From Neobacillus nitrireducens (GTDB lineage: Bacteria; Bacillota; Bacilli; Bacillales; Cytobacillaceae), in NCBI RefSeq assembly GCF_030915405.1, contig NZ_CP133262.1, forward strand, positions 2,604,001 through 2,668,000: a DNA stretch of 64,000 nucleotides. Direction: 5' to 3'. This document shows, piece after piece, positions 33,724-43,123 of this stretch. The position numbers and the translations under genes are program-made. The notes beneath the pieces were generated by a model. The model was not told the DNA's origin. It did not search any database and was given only the letters and a program-made list of their open reading frames with translations. Numbering within the stretch: position 1 is the first letter of the stretch; each line of letters starts with the position of its first letter.

Positions 33724-34356
33724 GTGTCCACTGAAAAAGAAGTGAAATTATATTTTGTCCGGCATGGAGAGACCCATTTTAATGTAGAGAAACGACTACA
33801 GGGATTTTGTGATTCACCTCTTACGGATAAAGGAATTAAACAGGCTCAATCGGTAGGTTTTGGTTTATCTGATTTAGAATTTAAAGCCGTTTACGCAAGT
33901 GAAAGCCAGAGAGTAGTAGATACGGCTAGGTATGCCATTGGCCATCGAAACATCCCCATCATTACTGATCCACGTCTAAAGGAAATGAACTTTGGTGTGT
34001 TGGAAACCCTATTACAAACGGAAATTCAAGCTCAATTTGGAGATATTCTAAAGACATTATTTAGTCTTAAGGATCTAAATATGTCAGCACCTGAAGGAGA
34101 ATCCTACCTACAGCTTTTCACACGAACAAGCTCTGCTATCGATGAAATCATTCAAAAGCATAAAAACGAAGGTGGAAATGTTCTAGTATTTTCACATGGT
34201 GTAACCATTGGCAACTACTTAATGCAATTAGCAAAAATGAGCGGTTATACTCACCATGATAATTGCAGTGTTACTGTAATCAAATATTGGAACGATGAAT
34301 TTTATGTAGACAGGATTGCTGACACTTCCTTTAGAGATAAATATTACCTAAAATAA
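33724..34356 (+). CDS. Histidine phosphatase family protein
   Basis: 210 residues from the GTG at 33724 (AGGTGG seven bases before). The phosphoglycerate mutase/phosphatase fold is marked by FVRHGETHFNVEKRLQG near residue 10 (catalytic His), the Arg in ASESQRVVDTA, Glu in KEMNFGVLE and the second His in VFSHGVTIGNY near 158. Substrate unknown; broad-specificity phosphatase is the usual call. Confidence 0.88.
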   Translation: MSTEKEVKLYFVRHGETHFNVEKRLQGFCDSPLTDKGIKQAQSVGFGLSDLEFKAVYASESQRVVDTARYAIGHRNIPIITDPRLKEMNFGVLETLLQTEIQAQFGDILKTLFSLKDLNMSAPEGESYLQLFTRTSSAIDEIIQKHKNEGGNVLVFSHGVTIGNYLMQLAKMSGYTHHDNCSVTVIKYWNDEFYVDRIADTSFRDKYYLK

Positions 34357-34386
34357 TATCCAATCCTTAATTTACTTGACCTAAAA

Positions 34387-34440
34387 AGGCGCCTGACCCC
34401 CAGTATGCTAAAGCTTTAATGCAATGGCGGTCAGGCGCCT
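34387..34440. repeat. Palindromic dispersed repeat, complete
   Basis: Arms AGGCGCCTGACCCCC and GGCGGTCAGGCGCCT around CTAAAGCTTTAATGC; 54 bp. It could also terminate the genes on either side. Confidence 0.8.
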
Positions 34441-34451
34441 TACCCTATTAC

Positions 34452-34673
34452 CTACAATCCCATCTCATTCAACAAATCTCTCAAAGCTTTTAACTCCTCA
34501 GCCGTCAACGTAATACCCTTCCCCATCTTCTCATGTTCAGGTGCCCAATCACGTAAATCAAACTTTGGTTCTTTTCCGTTCCAACTGATAAGATTGAGTT
34601 CTTTGTTCCAGCCTTTAGGGGACTGAGACAAAGTCCCCACAGTTTCTTTTATTTCGAATTTGATTTCTGCCAT
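34452..34673 (-). CDS. ydbC: YdbC-family PC4-like ssDNA-binding protein
   Basis: 73 residues with the family core LSQSPKGWNKELNLISWNGK near 15 and FDLRDWAPEHEKMGKGITLT near 39. The PC4/YdbC fold is a small beta-sheet with a C-terminal helix that binds single-stranded DNA as a dimer. The final helix (AEELKALRDLLNEM) is present. Single gene; GGGAGG-like site before the ATG. The bases 34674-34974 contain no gene or clear signal. Confidence 0.85.
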   Translation of the reverse strand: MAEIKFEIKETVGTLSQSPKGWNKELNLISWNGKEPKFDLRDWAPEHEKMGKGITLTAEELKALRDLLNEMGL

Positions 34674-34974
34674 TGCTTTAAGCCTCCCTTAAAATACATC
34701 ACCATTCGCTTTATTAGAAAAGCTTTTTAATTAGCTTAAAAATGTCAAATGTGGTTCGATTATATACCTTTCAATTTTTTATCTGCTCTTTATGTTATGT
34801 TGGTCAAATCTCAACAAAATTGTTCGTAATAATCATATTTTTTTTGCCGTGTTATTTTATTTGGATATTTCTCATAGTCATTAATGGCATCTACAGGTAA
34901 AATGTTTATTATTGAAGCAAAATATCATGTTCAGTAGTAGAAAGCTCATGCATTTCTCAGAGGTGGAATAAAAG

Positions 34975-36549
34975 GTGAATGATCAAAGAATTCATAGTAA
35001 AAATGTTTTGTTAATCCGTATTTTATGGGGCTGTTTTATCCTATGTATGTTAGTCCAAATTTTAAAACATAAAGATCCTACTTTTATCAGTATCCTTTTT
35101 GGTAGTGGAATTTTAGTATGTGGAACCATATCGATTTTTATTTACAAGAAACTCTTTATTGAGCAGACAATGTATTTATGTGTACTGGGGATGTCATTTG
35201 TAACATTTGTACTTATAGATAATGAGCCTGTCATCTCTAATTTCTACCTCATTTTTTTAGTCATTTTTATTTTATCTTTATATCATGATTACCGCCCAGT
35301 CATTTTAATGAGTATACTTAGTATTTTTATAGGTGCTCATTTTTATAAATACGGTGATCGTCTTAATTATACTTATCACAATGGTGACTTTTTTTACTTT
35401 TTATTTACACTTTCTGTAACCTTTCTAGTAGCTTTCCTGCAAATTCGCTATAGCAGATCAGTAGAAAGAGACGATAATGCGAAAAAGGAAGAAGTAAGAA
35501 AGGACAATGAACAACAAATCCTAGCCCTTATCAATTCAATGCCTGATTTAATTTATATTCAGGATGGCACTGGAAGATTTATCGAAATGAATCAGTATGC
35601 TAAAGCCTTATTTAAATTGGAAAACATTGATTATAGGAATAAACATCTAGACGAACTTTTTTCCCAAAATGAATGGTTTAGAAACTTTCAAAATTGCTTT
35701 TCGGACGATGACATTTCATGGGATAAGGGTATAGCTTATCGATTCGAATTGGATCTTGCTATCGAAAATCAATTCTCCGCTACATTTGATATTATCAAGG
35801 TTCCTACTTTTTTTGCAGACGGCAGCAGGAAAAATTTATTGGTTATAGGCCGTGATATTACAGAACAAAAGAAGGCGTATGACCTAGTGTTAAGATCTGA
35901 AAAGCTTGCTGTGGTAGGTGAGCTTGCTGCTGGTGTTGCACATGAAATACGGAACCCGCTAACTTCAATAAAAGGGTTCATACAGTTAGCTAATCAAGAA
36001 CGAGAGTTTAATCCCAACCACGTACAAATCATGTTAAGTGAAATATCGAGAATTGAGTCGATTGTTTCTGAATACTTATCATTAGCGAAACCAAACCAAA
36101 ACTCACTAAAGTCTCTTCAAAATATTGATACTCTTGTTAGAAATGTGATTACTCTTTTTGAAAGTCAAACCAACCTAAAGAATATTAATATTCACTCAGA
36201 ATTAGATTGTTCTTACCAAATAATGTGTAATCCAAATGAAATTAAACAAGTGTTTATTAATATCTTTCAAAATGCGATTGAAGCGATTGGAAGTAATGGG
36301 GACATTCATATATATTTGAGGAATGTTCCAGAAAGTGGAGTAAAAATTATCTTTATTGACAACGGATGTGGGATTAAGAAAGAACGCTTAAAGAAGATAG
36401 GTGAACCCTTTTACTCAACCAAGGAAAAGGGAACAGGACTGGGATTATTAACTTCCAACCGTATTATTGAAAAACATAATGGTACGATAAAGATTAAAAG
36501 TGAAGTAAAAAAAGGGACCGAAGTTACAGTTTTTTTACCCACTAGCTGA
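34975..36549 (+). CDS. Membrane sensor histidine kinase, sporulation-kinase type
   Basis: 524 residues from a GTG with AGAGGTGG eight bases upstream. Five or six TM helices lie in residues 10-160, a PAS domain at about 180-305 (LINSMPDLIYIQDGTGRFIE), HisKA with GVAHEIRNPLTSIKGFIQLA near 322 (phospho-His), and HATPase with NAIEAIGSNG, DNGCGI and GTGLGLLTSNRI. The PLTxxKGFxQL form is that of Bacillus KinB/KinE-like kinases feeding the Spo0 phosphorelay. No response regulator gene is adjacent. Confidence 0.88.
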   Translation: MNDQRIHSKNVLLIRILWGCFILCMLVQILKHKDPTFISILFGSGILVCGTISIFIYKKLFIEQTMYLCVLGMSFVTFVLIDNEPVISNFYLIFLVIFILSLYHDYRPVILMSILSIFIGAHFYKYGDRLNYTYHNGDFFYFLFTLSVTFLVAFLQIRYSRSVERDDNAKKEEVRKDNEQQILALINSMPDLIYIQDGTGRFIEMNQYAKALFKLENIDYRNKHLDELFSQNEWFRNFQNCFSDDDISWDKGIAYRFELDLAIENQFSATFDIIKVPTFFADGSRKNLLVIGRDITEQKKAYDLVLRSEKLAVVGELAAGVAHEIRNPLTSIKGFIQLANQEREFNPNHVQIMLSEISRIESIVSEYLSLAKPNQNSLKSLQNIDTLVRNVITLFESQTNLKNINIHSELDCSYQIMCNPNEIKQVFINIFQNAIEAIGSNGDIHIYLRNVPESGVKIIFIDNGCGIKKERLKKIGEPFYSTKEKGTGLGLLTSNRIIEKHNGTIKIKSEVKKGTEVTVFLPTS

Positions 36550-36730
36550 TTTAAATACAAATACGACAAAGACAAACTTTCATGCAATGCAACAAATGGT
36601 CATCTAATCATCAATCATCAATAAGAAGAGACTTTTCAGATCCAGAAAACATTGCAAAACACATCACATTTTTAGTCACTAATATCAATGCATCTCTCGA
36701 TGGAATTCTCTAATTAAATAATTATAATGA

Positions 36731-36772
36731 ACGCAAAGAAGGGATAGCTTAATCGCTATCCCTTCTTTGCGT
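36731..36772. terminator. Strong bidirectional hairpin
   Basis: ACGCAAAGAAGGGATAGC and GCTATCCCTTCTTTGCGT form an 18-bp perfect stem. The preceding 36550-36730 shows only short non-coding remnants. Confidence 0.85.
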
Positions 36773-36841
36773 TTTCACTATCTAATCCCGTTGGTTGAAG
36801 AAAGTTGTTGTCTGTTTTTATTTAGGGTCTTCGTCACTTTT

Positions 36842-37012
36842 TTACTCCAAAATATCACCCGGCTGACAATCCAAAGTCTTACATATCGCTTCTGATGTTG
36901 AAAACCGAACCGCTTTTGCTTTCCCATTTTTCAGAATGGAGAGATTCGCCATAGTAATTCCAACCCGCTCCGAAAGTTCTGTTAAGCTCATTTTCCTTTT
37001 TGCCAATATCAC
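36842..37012 (-). CDS. Cro/CI-type (YozG-like) regulator, probably 5'-truncated
   Basis: From a GTG at 37012 the frame gives 56 residues: ILAKRKMSLTELSERVGITM (helix-turn-helix), NLSILKNGKAKAVRFST and DCQPGDILE. This is the small XRE type usually encoded after a DUF2975 membrane protein. Here that partner is missing and the normal first residues are replaced by a frame reading GQGFLFFKEVD that runs into the repeat block at 37048, so the gene may be truncated and lacks a good ribosome binding site. Confidence 0.55.
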   Translation of the reverse strand: MILAKRKMSLTELSERVGITMANLSILKNGKAKAVRFSTSEAICKTLDCQPGDILE

Positions 37013-37047
37013 ATCAACTTCTTTAAAAAATAAGAAGCCTTGTCCAT

Positions 37048-37335
37048 AATTGGGTAACCAACGAAAGTAAATAGGCGGAGGTTTTCCGGTTAAATGCAGA
37101 ATGGCGCTCGTTTCGGGGTATATAGACGGAGTTTTTCCGGTTATGCATGGCTAGATTTCCCATTTTATAGTTTTTTGAGCTAATAGGCGGAATCTCTCCG
37201 TCTATTAAAGCTAGTTTTCATGCTATTTACTAATTAAGCGGAATTTTTCCGTCTATCTATCAGATCGGATGCTTAACCTGATCTGCCAACCGATAAGAGC
37301 GGACTCTCATGATACCAGATGCGGGAATCAGCATC
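37048..37335. repeat. Duplicated ~290-bp block, copy 1
   Basis: Contains four short hairpin-like units of the form GGCGGA(N5-8)TCCG(T/G)(C/T)TA, then the last ~75 bases of the endonuclease-like gene. Copy 2 is at 40037-40327 with clear but imperfect similarity throughout. Confidence 0.8.
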
Positions 37336-37922
37336 TTCTTCACGACTAGTTGAGAAAGTACTTTTTTTACCGTCTTGTCACTTAGCTTCAAATACTTCTC
37401 GACTTCTATAGGGGATATGGCTTTTCCCATTCGAATCGCTAGCCGAAGCACTTCCTTTTCGATTAAGGACAGAGAGGTCTGGTCTAGTTCATTACCCAGC
37501 CATCGGCCAATCACTTGCTGAACAATCTGTTGGCATCGACGAGGTTCCTCTTTAACTTGATCATACGAAAAGCTTATCACGGTCCATCCGTCAATCACCA
37601 ACTGATTCTGACGGACCAGGCTGTCGGAAAATTGCCATCTGCTTATGTTCTTCAAATGAGGGCCATATCCGTCCACCTCAAGACAAATCCGGATGGCGGG
37701 ACGAATATAAGCAAAATCCAAATACCTTTTGCCATCCTTGAAATCATCGACTTCATATTATGGATGAAGATAGCTAAACTGGTAAAATGATGGCCACCAC
37801 ACTTGCTTCAAAAACAACATTTCAGCCTGATTGTGACCTTCTTGTAAGCGCCGAAACCGTTCACCGGTTCTTGCTTGCAAGTGAGCATTCATAAAGGACT
37901 GGTATTCTTCTTCAAAACCCAT
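37260..37922 (-). pseudogene. Endonuclease-like (DUF559/Vsr-fold) protein with in-frame stop
   Basis: Start at the ATG at 37922 behind GGAGG. The frame is open except for a TAA at 37758-37760, exactly where a Glu codon (GAA) is expected: HPxYEVDDFKDGKRYLDFAY. The region YLDFAYIRPAIRICLEVDGYG resembles the catalytic strand set (D...E.DG) of very-short-patch-repair-like nucleases, followed by RQNQLVIDGWTVISFSYDQV. The C-terminal ~70 residues look like a winged helix. A single base change separates it from an intact 220-residue gene. Confidence 0.75.
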
Positions 37923-38551
37923 AGAATCCTTCCTCCTATCCAATGGTCATGTCTTTTACAGCACCCTTTAAATTCTTTATTTCATTTCCCAATATTAATA
38001 TACCGCGCCCTCCACTCTTCTCTTCCTCAACATTGGCTTCGGTATATTTCTCAATTGTTTTCGAAACTCTAAATTCACACAAAAGAGGAATTTCTCATGA
38101 GTTTTGGAATATTCATTTTCAAATGCAGAACGTCCACAACACAGGTATTTAATAGCATACATATTCGATGCCACGATGCCACGAATGAATCATCTCCATT
38201 ATTTATTCATTTGAACTTTAGACAGATTTTTAAAATTAATGAGTGTTAATGCGAGTAAAAAAAGAGGGTTAATGCGGCTTCAAGGGAGAAAGTGAAGGGC
38301 AATTGGAGACTTGTATTGTAGCTAATTAAAAAAAATGAATAGAACTATTTTTAGTTTAATAGAATCCCTAAATATGTCAATGTATTTTCTTTATATTTCG
38401 ACAATACTATTCTTATCATTTCTATTTCCTTGAAAAAACTTATTATGTTCCAGCCTCCCCAACCTTAAGGAGAGGCATTTGGCTAAAAACTTCATTTACT
38501 TATGGTACGGTTCACATCGGTGCATCTATATGAGGCATTCCTAATTCTAGT
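37923..38551. other. Intergenic region, no intact gene
   Basis: About 630 AT-rich bases. A minus-strand stretch near 37945-38090 (TEANVEEEKSGGRGILILGN) has protein-like composition but no start or ribosome binding site, so at most a relic. Near 38503-38520 is GGTACGGTTCAC, one of several short pieces of a second repeat family (also 39970). Confidence 0.4.
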
Positions 38552-39787
38552 CTACTTGTAATCATTTATTGGACCTTCATCCATTATAACTTCTACCATA
38601 CCTGAAAACCCCATCCTAAGTTTAGGTCTATGCTCCGAGTTCGGTGTACTATAAAGTTCCAATGGGCTTATAATTACTCCTTCTGGTGTATTTTGAAGTA
38701 TTCCGGGTACACAGGAATAAATTCTATCATTATTATTTGCATTTTTTGCAGATATGGTAACTGAGGTTCCATTATGATTATCTATACTCATGGACACCTT
38801 GTATCTATAGAATGAGCCTGTCCCATTTGACTGAGCAGAATAAACCACAGGAACAACTGCGAGAATATCATTATTTAACCTTAATTTAATAACTTCCGTC
38901 TTAGTTGATCCGCTATTCCCCCTAACATCCCCCATATGTTCCACTGCTCCGTTTCCAAAACTTCTGAGCGGAGGTGTTCCTTTTGCCCCAAACATAGCAA
39001 CATCTATCTGCTTACCATTCTTTGTATAGACTAAAGCATATATATCATAATCTGTCCCAGTCTTCCAAGATACTGTAGCCGTAATTTCTGGTGTTTTTTC
39101 AATGATCACTGGCTTTTGACCTTTTTCGAGACTTATCTTACCCTTTACCTTTTCAAGGCTTATCAGTGACATAGTGTTATTTTCAGGAACAGTTTGAGGC
39201 GTATTAGGTTCTTTTGCGGTTTGTTTTTGAATAGTTTTAGGTTCAGATGGCATGGTTTTCTCATCCGCTTCAACCTCTACACCATAATTTTTACATAACC
39301 CTTCAAGCCCGGAATCAAATCCCCGCCAGATCGATTTTGCTTTTATCTGGCCATTCCTTAGGTATAATTCTAATACTACGATTCCATTTTCATTTCTGAA
39401 ACTAGATGGGGTTAACTGAATAATATTTTGGTCGGTGCCTATCTCTGCCTTTAAATTCTTTACATTTGAAAATCCCGTACAATTATCCTCTGTAAGAGTT
39501 ATAGCTATTTTTGAAATACCTTCAGGGGCTTTACTCAAGTCAAAATTAAGCTTATGTACTTTTGTATTGCCTACTTTCTCAGACGGTATTAAGGTAGCTA
39601 CACCAGAAGAGCTCTCTGGTTGATTATAAAATATAATCCCACTATCTCCCTGTACCCTGTCTAAATCAGTTAAAAGGAACGCTGTTAAGGAAATCTCTAT
39701 CGAATTGGAAATTTCGTAGCTAACAGTAATAGTACCTTTTGGGGAACTTAAAACTGTATTGGCACCCATCTGAAGAAATTGATTCAT
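38552..39787 (-). CDS. TerD-TerA type stress protein
   Basis: 411 residues from the ATG at 39787 (GGGAG eight bases upstream; the in-frame GTG at 39796 overlaps that site). The N-terminal ~170 residues are TerD-like (calcium-binding fold: ISLTAFLLTDLDRVQGDSGI, FYNQPESSSG). A Pro/Thr/Lys-rich linker (about 180-220) joins a TerA-like C-terminal half with VSWKTGTDYDIYALVYTKNG and VVPVVYSAQSNGTGSF. Ter proteins are linked to tellurite, phage and envelope stress. It stands alone, not in a terZABCDE cluster. Confidence 0.82.
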   Translation of the reverse strand: MNQFLQMGANTVLSSPKGTITVSYEISNSIEISLTAFLLTDLDRVQGDSGIIFYNQPESSSGVATLIPSEKVGNTKVHKLNFDLSKAPEGISKIAITLTEDNCTGFSNVKNLKAEIGTDQNIIQLTPSSFRNENGIVVLELYLRNGQIKAKSIWRGFDSGLEGLCKNYGVEVEADEKTMPSEPKTIQKQTAKEPNTPQTVPENNTMSLISLEKVKGKISLEKGQKPVIIEKTPEITATVSWKTGTDYDIYALVYTKNGKQIDVAMFGAKGTPPLRSFGNGAVEHMGDVRGNSGSTKTEVIKLRLNNDILAVVPVVYSAQSNGTGSFYRYKVSMSIDNHNGTSVTISAKNANNNDRIYSCVPGILQNTPEGVIISPLELYSTPNSEHRPKLRMGFSGMVEVIMDEGPINDYK

Positions 39788-40036
39788 ATAATCCACTCCC
39801 TATTCCTCTTACAATTTTCACCGAAAAATTTTCACAAATCTATCCTTCCACTCTACCCATAAATAAAAGAAAACTTCTAGATTACTCTAATTAATCATAT
39901 CAAAAATCGACATAATACCCCAAGTGAAATTACAATTATTGGTTTTTTAATTTTCCGCTAAAAGATAATGGTACGGTTCACCGTGACGCAGCAAAATGAG
40001 GTTCTCTTGGAATCTATTGAAATAAGAAGTCTTGTC

Positions 40037-40327
40037 CTTAATTGGGGAACCGGCGAAATTAAAGGCGGAGGTTTTCCGGCTATATGCAGAATGAAGCCCA
40101 TTTCGGGGGATATAAGCGGAATTATTCCGGTTATGCAAAGCTATATTGCCTTTTTTCTTGTCTTTTAAGTCAATAGGCGGAATCTCTCCGTCTATTGAAG
40201 CTAGTATTAATGCTATTTACTAATTAAGCGGAGGTTTTCCGACTATTTATTCTGATCGGGTGCTTAACCTGATCTCCCATCCGATAAGATCGGACCCTCA
40301 TGATACCAGATGCGGGAATCAGCATTT
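40037..40327. repeat. Duplicated ~290-bp block, copy 2
   Basis: Same order of GGCGGA...TCCG units as copy 1, ending in a copy (about 40247-40327) of the last ~75 bases of the endonuclease-like gene, here without the rest of that gene. The remainder of 39788-40400 has no supported gene; GGTACGGTTCACCGTGACG at 39970 is a short dispersed motif. Confidence 0.8.
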
Positions 40328-40400
40328 ATTAATATGGTACGCATCGGCCGCCACTTTAACCCACCTTGGAATTAGTAAATTCAAGTGCTAATAATAGAAA

Positions 40401-40446
40401 AATCCTAATTAACAGTAACTGAGTCAATGTTAATTAGGATTTTTTT
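40401..40446. terminator. Terminator of the brnQ gene
   Basis: AATCCTAATTAAC and GTTAATTAGGATT form a 13-bp stem with A and T runs on both sides, five bases past the brnQ stop. Confidence 0.85.
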
Positions 40447-40450
40447 AAGT

Positions 40451-41794
40451 TTAGGCTGCTTTCTTAACAGACGTAACTTTACTATATGTTAATTTTTCAA
40501 AAATACTTCCAATTGTGAAACCAATCAAACCAGGAATCACCCAACCAAAGCCTTTATCCTGCATTGGAACATAGGATAATACTTCTGAAAATGTACCATT
40601 AAAAAATGTTGAATTGGCGACATCAATCAAGCTAAATAATCCAACTAGGCCGATGGTTACTACATAAACCGGCCGATTATTAAAGGGTAATCTATCATGT
40701 AAAAGGCCTAAGATAATTAAGGTAATGGCCATTGGATACAATAAACCCAGCACTGGGATAGATACTTTTAATATTTGTGAAAGGCCAAGGTTTGCGACAA
40801 ACCCACTGACCAAGCATAAAAGAATGGCCCATTTAATATACGATAATTTCGGGAAAATGCTTGAAAAATATTGAGCACACGATGTTATTAATCCTATACA
40901 AACACTTAAACAAGCCAATGTGAAAATTAATCCTAAAACAATCGTTCCACTTTGACCAAAAAGTTGTTGTAACACAGTACTCAATATTACTGCTCCATTG
41001 TCAACGTTTCCGATAATGGAAGTGGATGCTCCTAAGTACGCAATAATAAGATAACATATTGTTAAAAGCAGACCACAAATAAGTCCAAAACAGGCTAAAT
41101 ATTTAACTTGTAATTTTTGATTACTAATTTTTTTACTTTTAAAAATATTGATAAATACGATTCCATAAATTAATGCGCCTATGGCATCCATTGTTTGATA
41201 TCCATCTAAAAACCCTTGTGAGAATGGATTCTCTTTATAAGCTAATGTAGCTCCTTTAAAGCTAGATAAATCTGTAAATAGAGATTTGATAAATACGATG
41301 ATAATTAAAACTAATAATGAAGGAGTTAAAATCTTTCCAAATCTGTCTACCAATTTAGAAGGCGATTTGGCGAACCAAAAGACGATACTAAAAAATACAA
41401 TTGTATAAACCAAAAGTCCGAATGGTGAAGACTGGATGGTACCTGGTAAAAATGGTTTTACTCCCATTTCAAATGCAAGACTGCCTGCACGTGGAATGGC
41501 CAGTCCAGGTCCGATCGACAAATAAATGGCCATTGGAAATAGTAAAGCAAATATAGGATGAACTCTATTTATTAACGAATCGAATGTCCCTGCCTTTGCA
41601 ATAGCAATAAAAGCTAGTACAGCGAAACCCGCATCTGAAATGATAAATCCAATCACCGCTTGCCAGATATTTTCTCCAGCAGCTTGTCCTAAATATGCTG
41701 GGAAAATTAAATTTCCTGCACCGAATAACATTGAAAATAACATAAATCCAATAAACATAATTTCTTTTTTTGTTAAAGTAATCAACTCATTCAC
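40451..41794 (-). CDS. brnQ: Branched-chain amino acid carrier
   Basis: 447 residues, about twelve hydrophobic helices. Family features: FIGFMLFSMLFGAGNLIFPA at the N-terminus, GYQTMDAIGALIYG near 210 and a C-terminal GFGWVIPGLIGF. BrnQ proteins are sodium- or proton-coupled importers of leucine, isoleucine and valine. A cre-like site lies upstream. No T-box structure was found. Confidence 0.93.
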   Translation of the reverse strand: MNELITLTKKEIMFIGFMLFSMLFGAGNLIFPAYLGQAAGENIWQAVIGFIISDAGFAVLAFIAIAKAGTFDSLINRVHPIFALLFPMAIYLSIGPGLAIPRAGSLAFEMGVKPFLPGTIQSSPFGLLVYTIVFFSIVFWFAKSPSKLVDRFGKILTPSLLVLIIIVFIKSLFTDLSSFKGATLAYKENPFSQGFLDGYQTMDAIGALIYGIVFINIFKSKKISNQKLQVKYLACFGLICGLLLTICYLIIAYLGASTSIIGNVDNGAVILSTVLQQLFGQSGTIVLGLIFTLACLSVCIGLITSCAQYFSSIFPKLSYIKWAILLCLVSGFVANLGLSQILKVSIPVLGLLYPMAITLIILGLLHDRLPFNNRPVYVVTIGLVGLFSLIDVANSTFFNGTFSEVLSYVPMQDKGFGWVIPGLIGFTIGSIFEKLTYSKVTSVKKAA

Positions 41795-41855
41795 CTCACT
41801 TTAAAATAAAATACTTTTTATTGTATCAAATTTTATTCAATTAAGGTTTTAAAAA

Positions 41856-41869
41856 TGAAAACGTTCTTA
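41856..41869. promoter_or_regulatory. cre-like site upstream of brnQ
   Basis: TGAAAACGTTCTTA matches 13 of 14 positions of TGWAANCGNTNWCA, 62 bases before the brnQ start. Confidence 0.4.
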
Positions 41870-41999
41870 AATAATTCACTAAATAAGGCTATATCCCACA
41901 TTATACTTTTTCTACCAATTGCAATTGAATCTGTAGATTAACAAGAGCAACTGTTTATTATCAAAAAAATCGTGTTTAAAAAAACCTTCATCAAATCTG

Positions 42000-42034
42000 A
42001 AAAGGGAAACTACGCTAATTGGTAGTTTCCCTTT
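42000..42034 (-). terminator. Terminator of the hydrolase gene
   Basis: AAAAGGGAAACTAC / GTAGTTTCCCTTTT perfect 14-bp stem, 34 bases past the hydrolase stop on the minus strand. Confidence 0.85.
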
Positions 42035-42067
42035 TACTTTTTTGTAATCCATAAAGACTCTTGAGTA

Positions 42068-42919
42068 TCATCTCAAGAAATTCTCTATGATGGAGATTTG
42101 CTCTTCCGTATTTAATGCTGGTGCGTGTCCTAGTTTTGGAATGGATACCAATTGACAGTTTGGTTTTTGTTGCATCTTTAGCGCTACATCTAAGGGCAAT
42201 ACATCTGATTTCTCCCCTCGGATGAGTAAAGTTTTACATTGAATAGCTTCCCACTGGCTCCAGAGGTTTAAATCCTCCGTGTGCTGAAATTGTAACACGA
42301 TGTTCGGGTCGTAATTCGGACTAATTCCTCCCTCATTCGTTCGTCTGCAAGAATTTCGGGTAAAATCAGTCCATTCCTGCTCATTGGCCAGACCGAATGC
42401 CGCATAAATAGTTTGATAATAATTCTTTAATTCGGAAAAGGTTTTGAATTGCGGAGGAGTTCCAACATAACTAATAATTCGTTTGATACCTTCAATATCT
42501 TGAACAGCATTGTCAGATGCACCTGCACCAATGTCATTTAAAATTAAGCTGGTTATACGATTTTGATGAAGAGGTGTTCCGGCAATTCGTAACCCAATCG
42601 CTCCTCCCATCGAGGTCCCAATCCAACGGACCTGCTCAATCCCTAACTGGTCTAATAATCCAATAGCCACGTTACTGTAATTTTCAAAACAATAATCCTT
42701 ATCTGCGGAAGAACTCCATTGGCTCCATCCTCGCCCCATCGTATCTGGACAAAGGATATGATAATCTTGTGCCAATTGCCGGGCTAAAATATCAAAGTCC
42801 CGCCCGTTCCGGGTTAAACCATGCCAACAAACCACCGTTGGTTTCTGTGGATCACCCCATTCGGTAAAATGAATTTCCATTCCATTAATGGTTTCAAATC
42901 TTGATTTAGGTGACAACAT
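42068..42919 (-). CDS. Alpha/beta hydrolase
   Basis: 283 residues, canonical fold order: oxyanion WHGLTRNGRDFD near residue 32, DTMGRGWS, nucleophile elbow GTSMGGAIGLRI with Ser near 104, an acid in RGEKSDVLPL near 234, and His in LGHAPALN near 264. The substrate is not evident; esterase or C-C hydrolase are possible. GGGGGAGG site before the ATG. Confidence 0.88.
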   Translation of the reverse strand: MLSPKSRFETINGMEIHFTEWGDPQKPTVVCWHGLTRNGRDFDILARQLAQDYHILCPDTMGRGWSQWSSSADKDYCFENYSNVAIGLLDQLGIEQVRWIGTSMGGAIGLRIAGTPLHQNRITSLILNDIGAGASDNAVQDIEGIKRIISYVGTPPQFKTFSELKNYYQTIYAAFGLANEQEWTDFTRNSCRRTNEGGISPNYDPNIVLQFQHTEDLNLWSQWEAIQCKTLLIRGEKSDVLPLDVALKMQQKPNCQLVSIPKLGHAPALNTEEQISIIENFLR

Positions 42920-43062
42920 ACTTCCTCCCCCTCATTTATAACATTCTATTAAGTATATATTCGCTTTAAGCGAATCTATCCCTACCTAAATACACTTTAT
43001 AGAATTCAAAAATAAGACCTGCTAATGTTTACCGTACCTGGCACCGCCTGGGTGTTCACTAT

Positions 43063-43096
43063 AAAAAAACCCTTCGTTCTAACCGGAACGAAGGGT
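43063..43096 (-). terminator. Terminator of the CysJ-like gene
   Basis: ACCCTTCGTTC and GAACGAAGGGT stem; a seven-T run follows on the minus strand. Confidence 0.9.
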
Positions 43097-43123
43097 GGTT
43101 GCTGTTATTTTTATACAAATCTC

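Noticed and set aside
37515..37790. 91-codon plus-strand open frame
   Set aside because: Antisense to the endonuclease-like gene, whose protein motifs are on the other strand.
39968..40168. 66-codon plus-strand open frame
   Set aside because: It lies within the duplicated repeat block and has no translation signals.
41795..42067. T-box or other amino acid riboswitch before brnQ
   Set aside because: No T-box sequence or antiterminator was seen; only a cre-like site and the neighbour's terminator.
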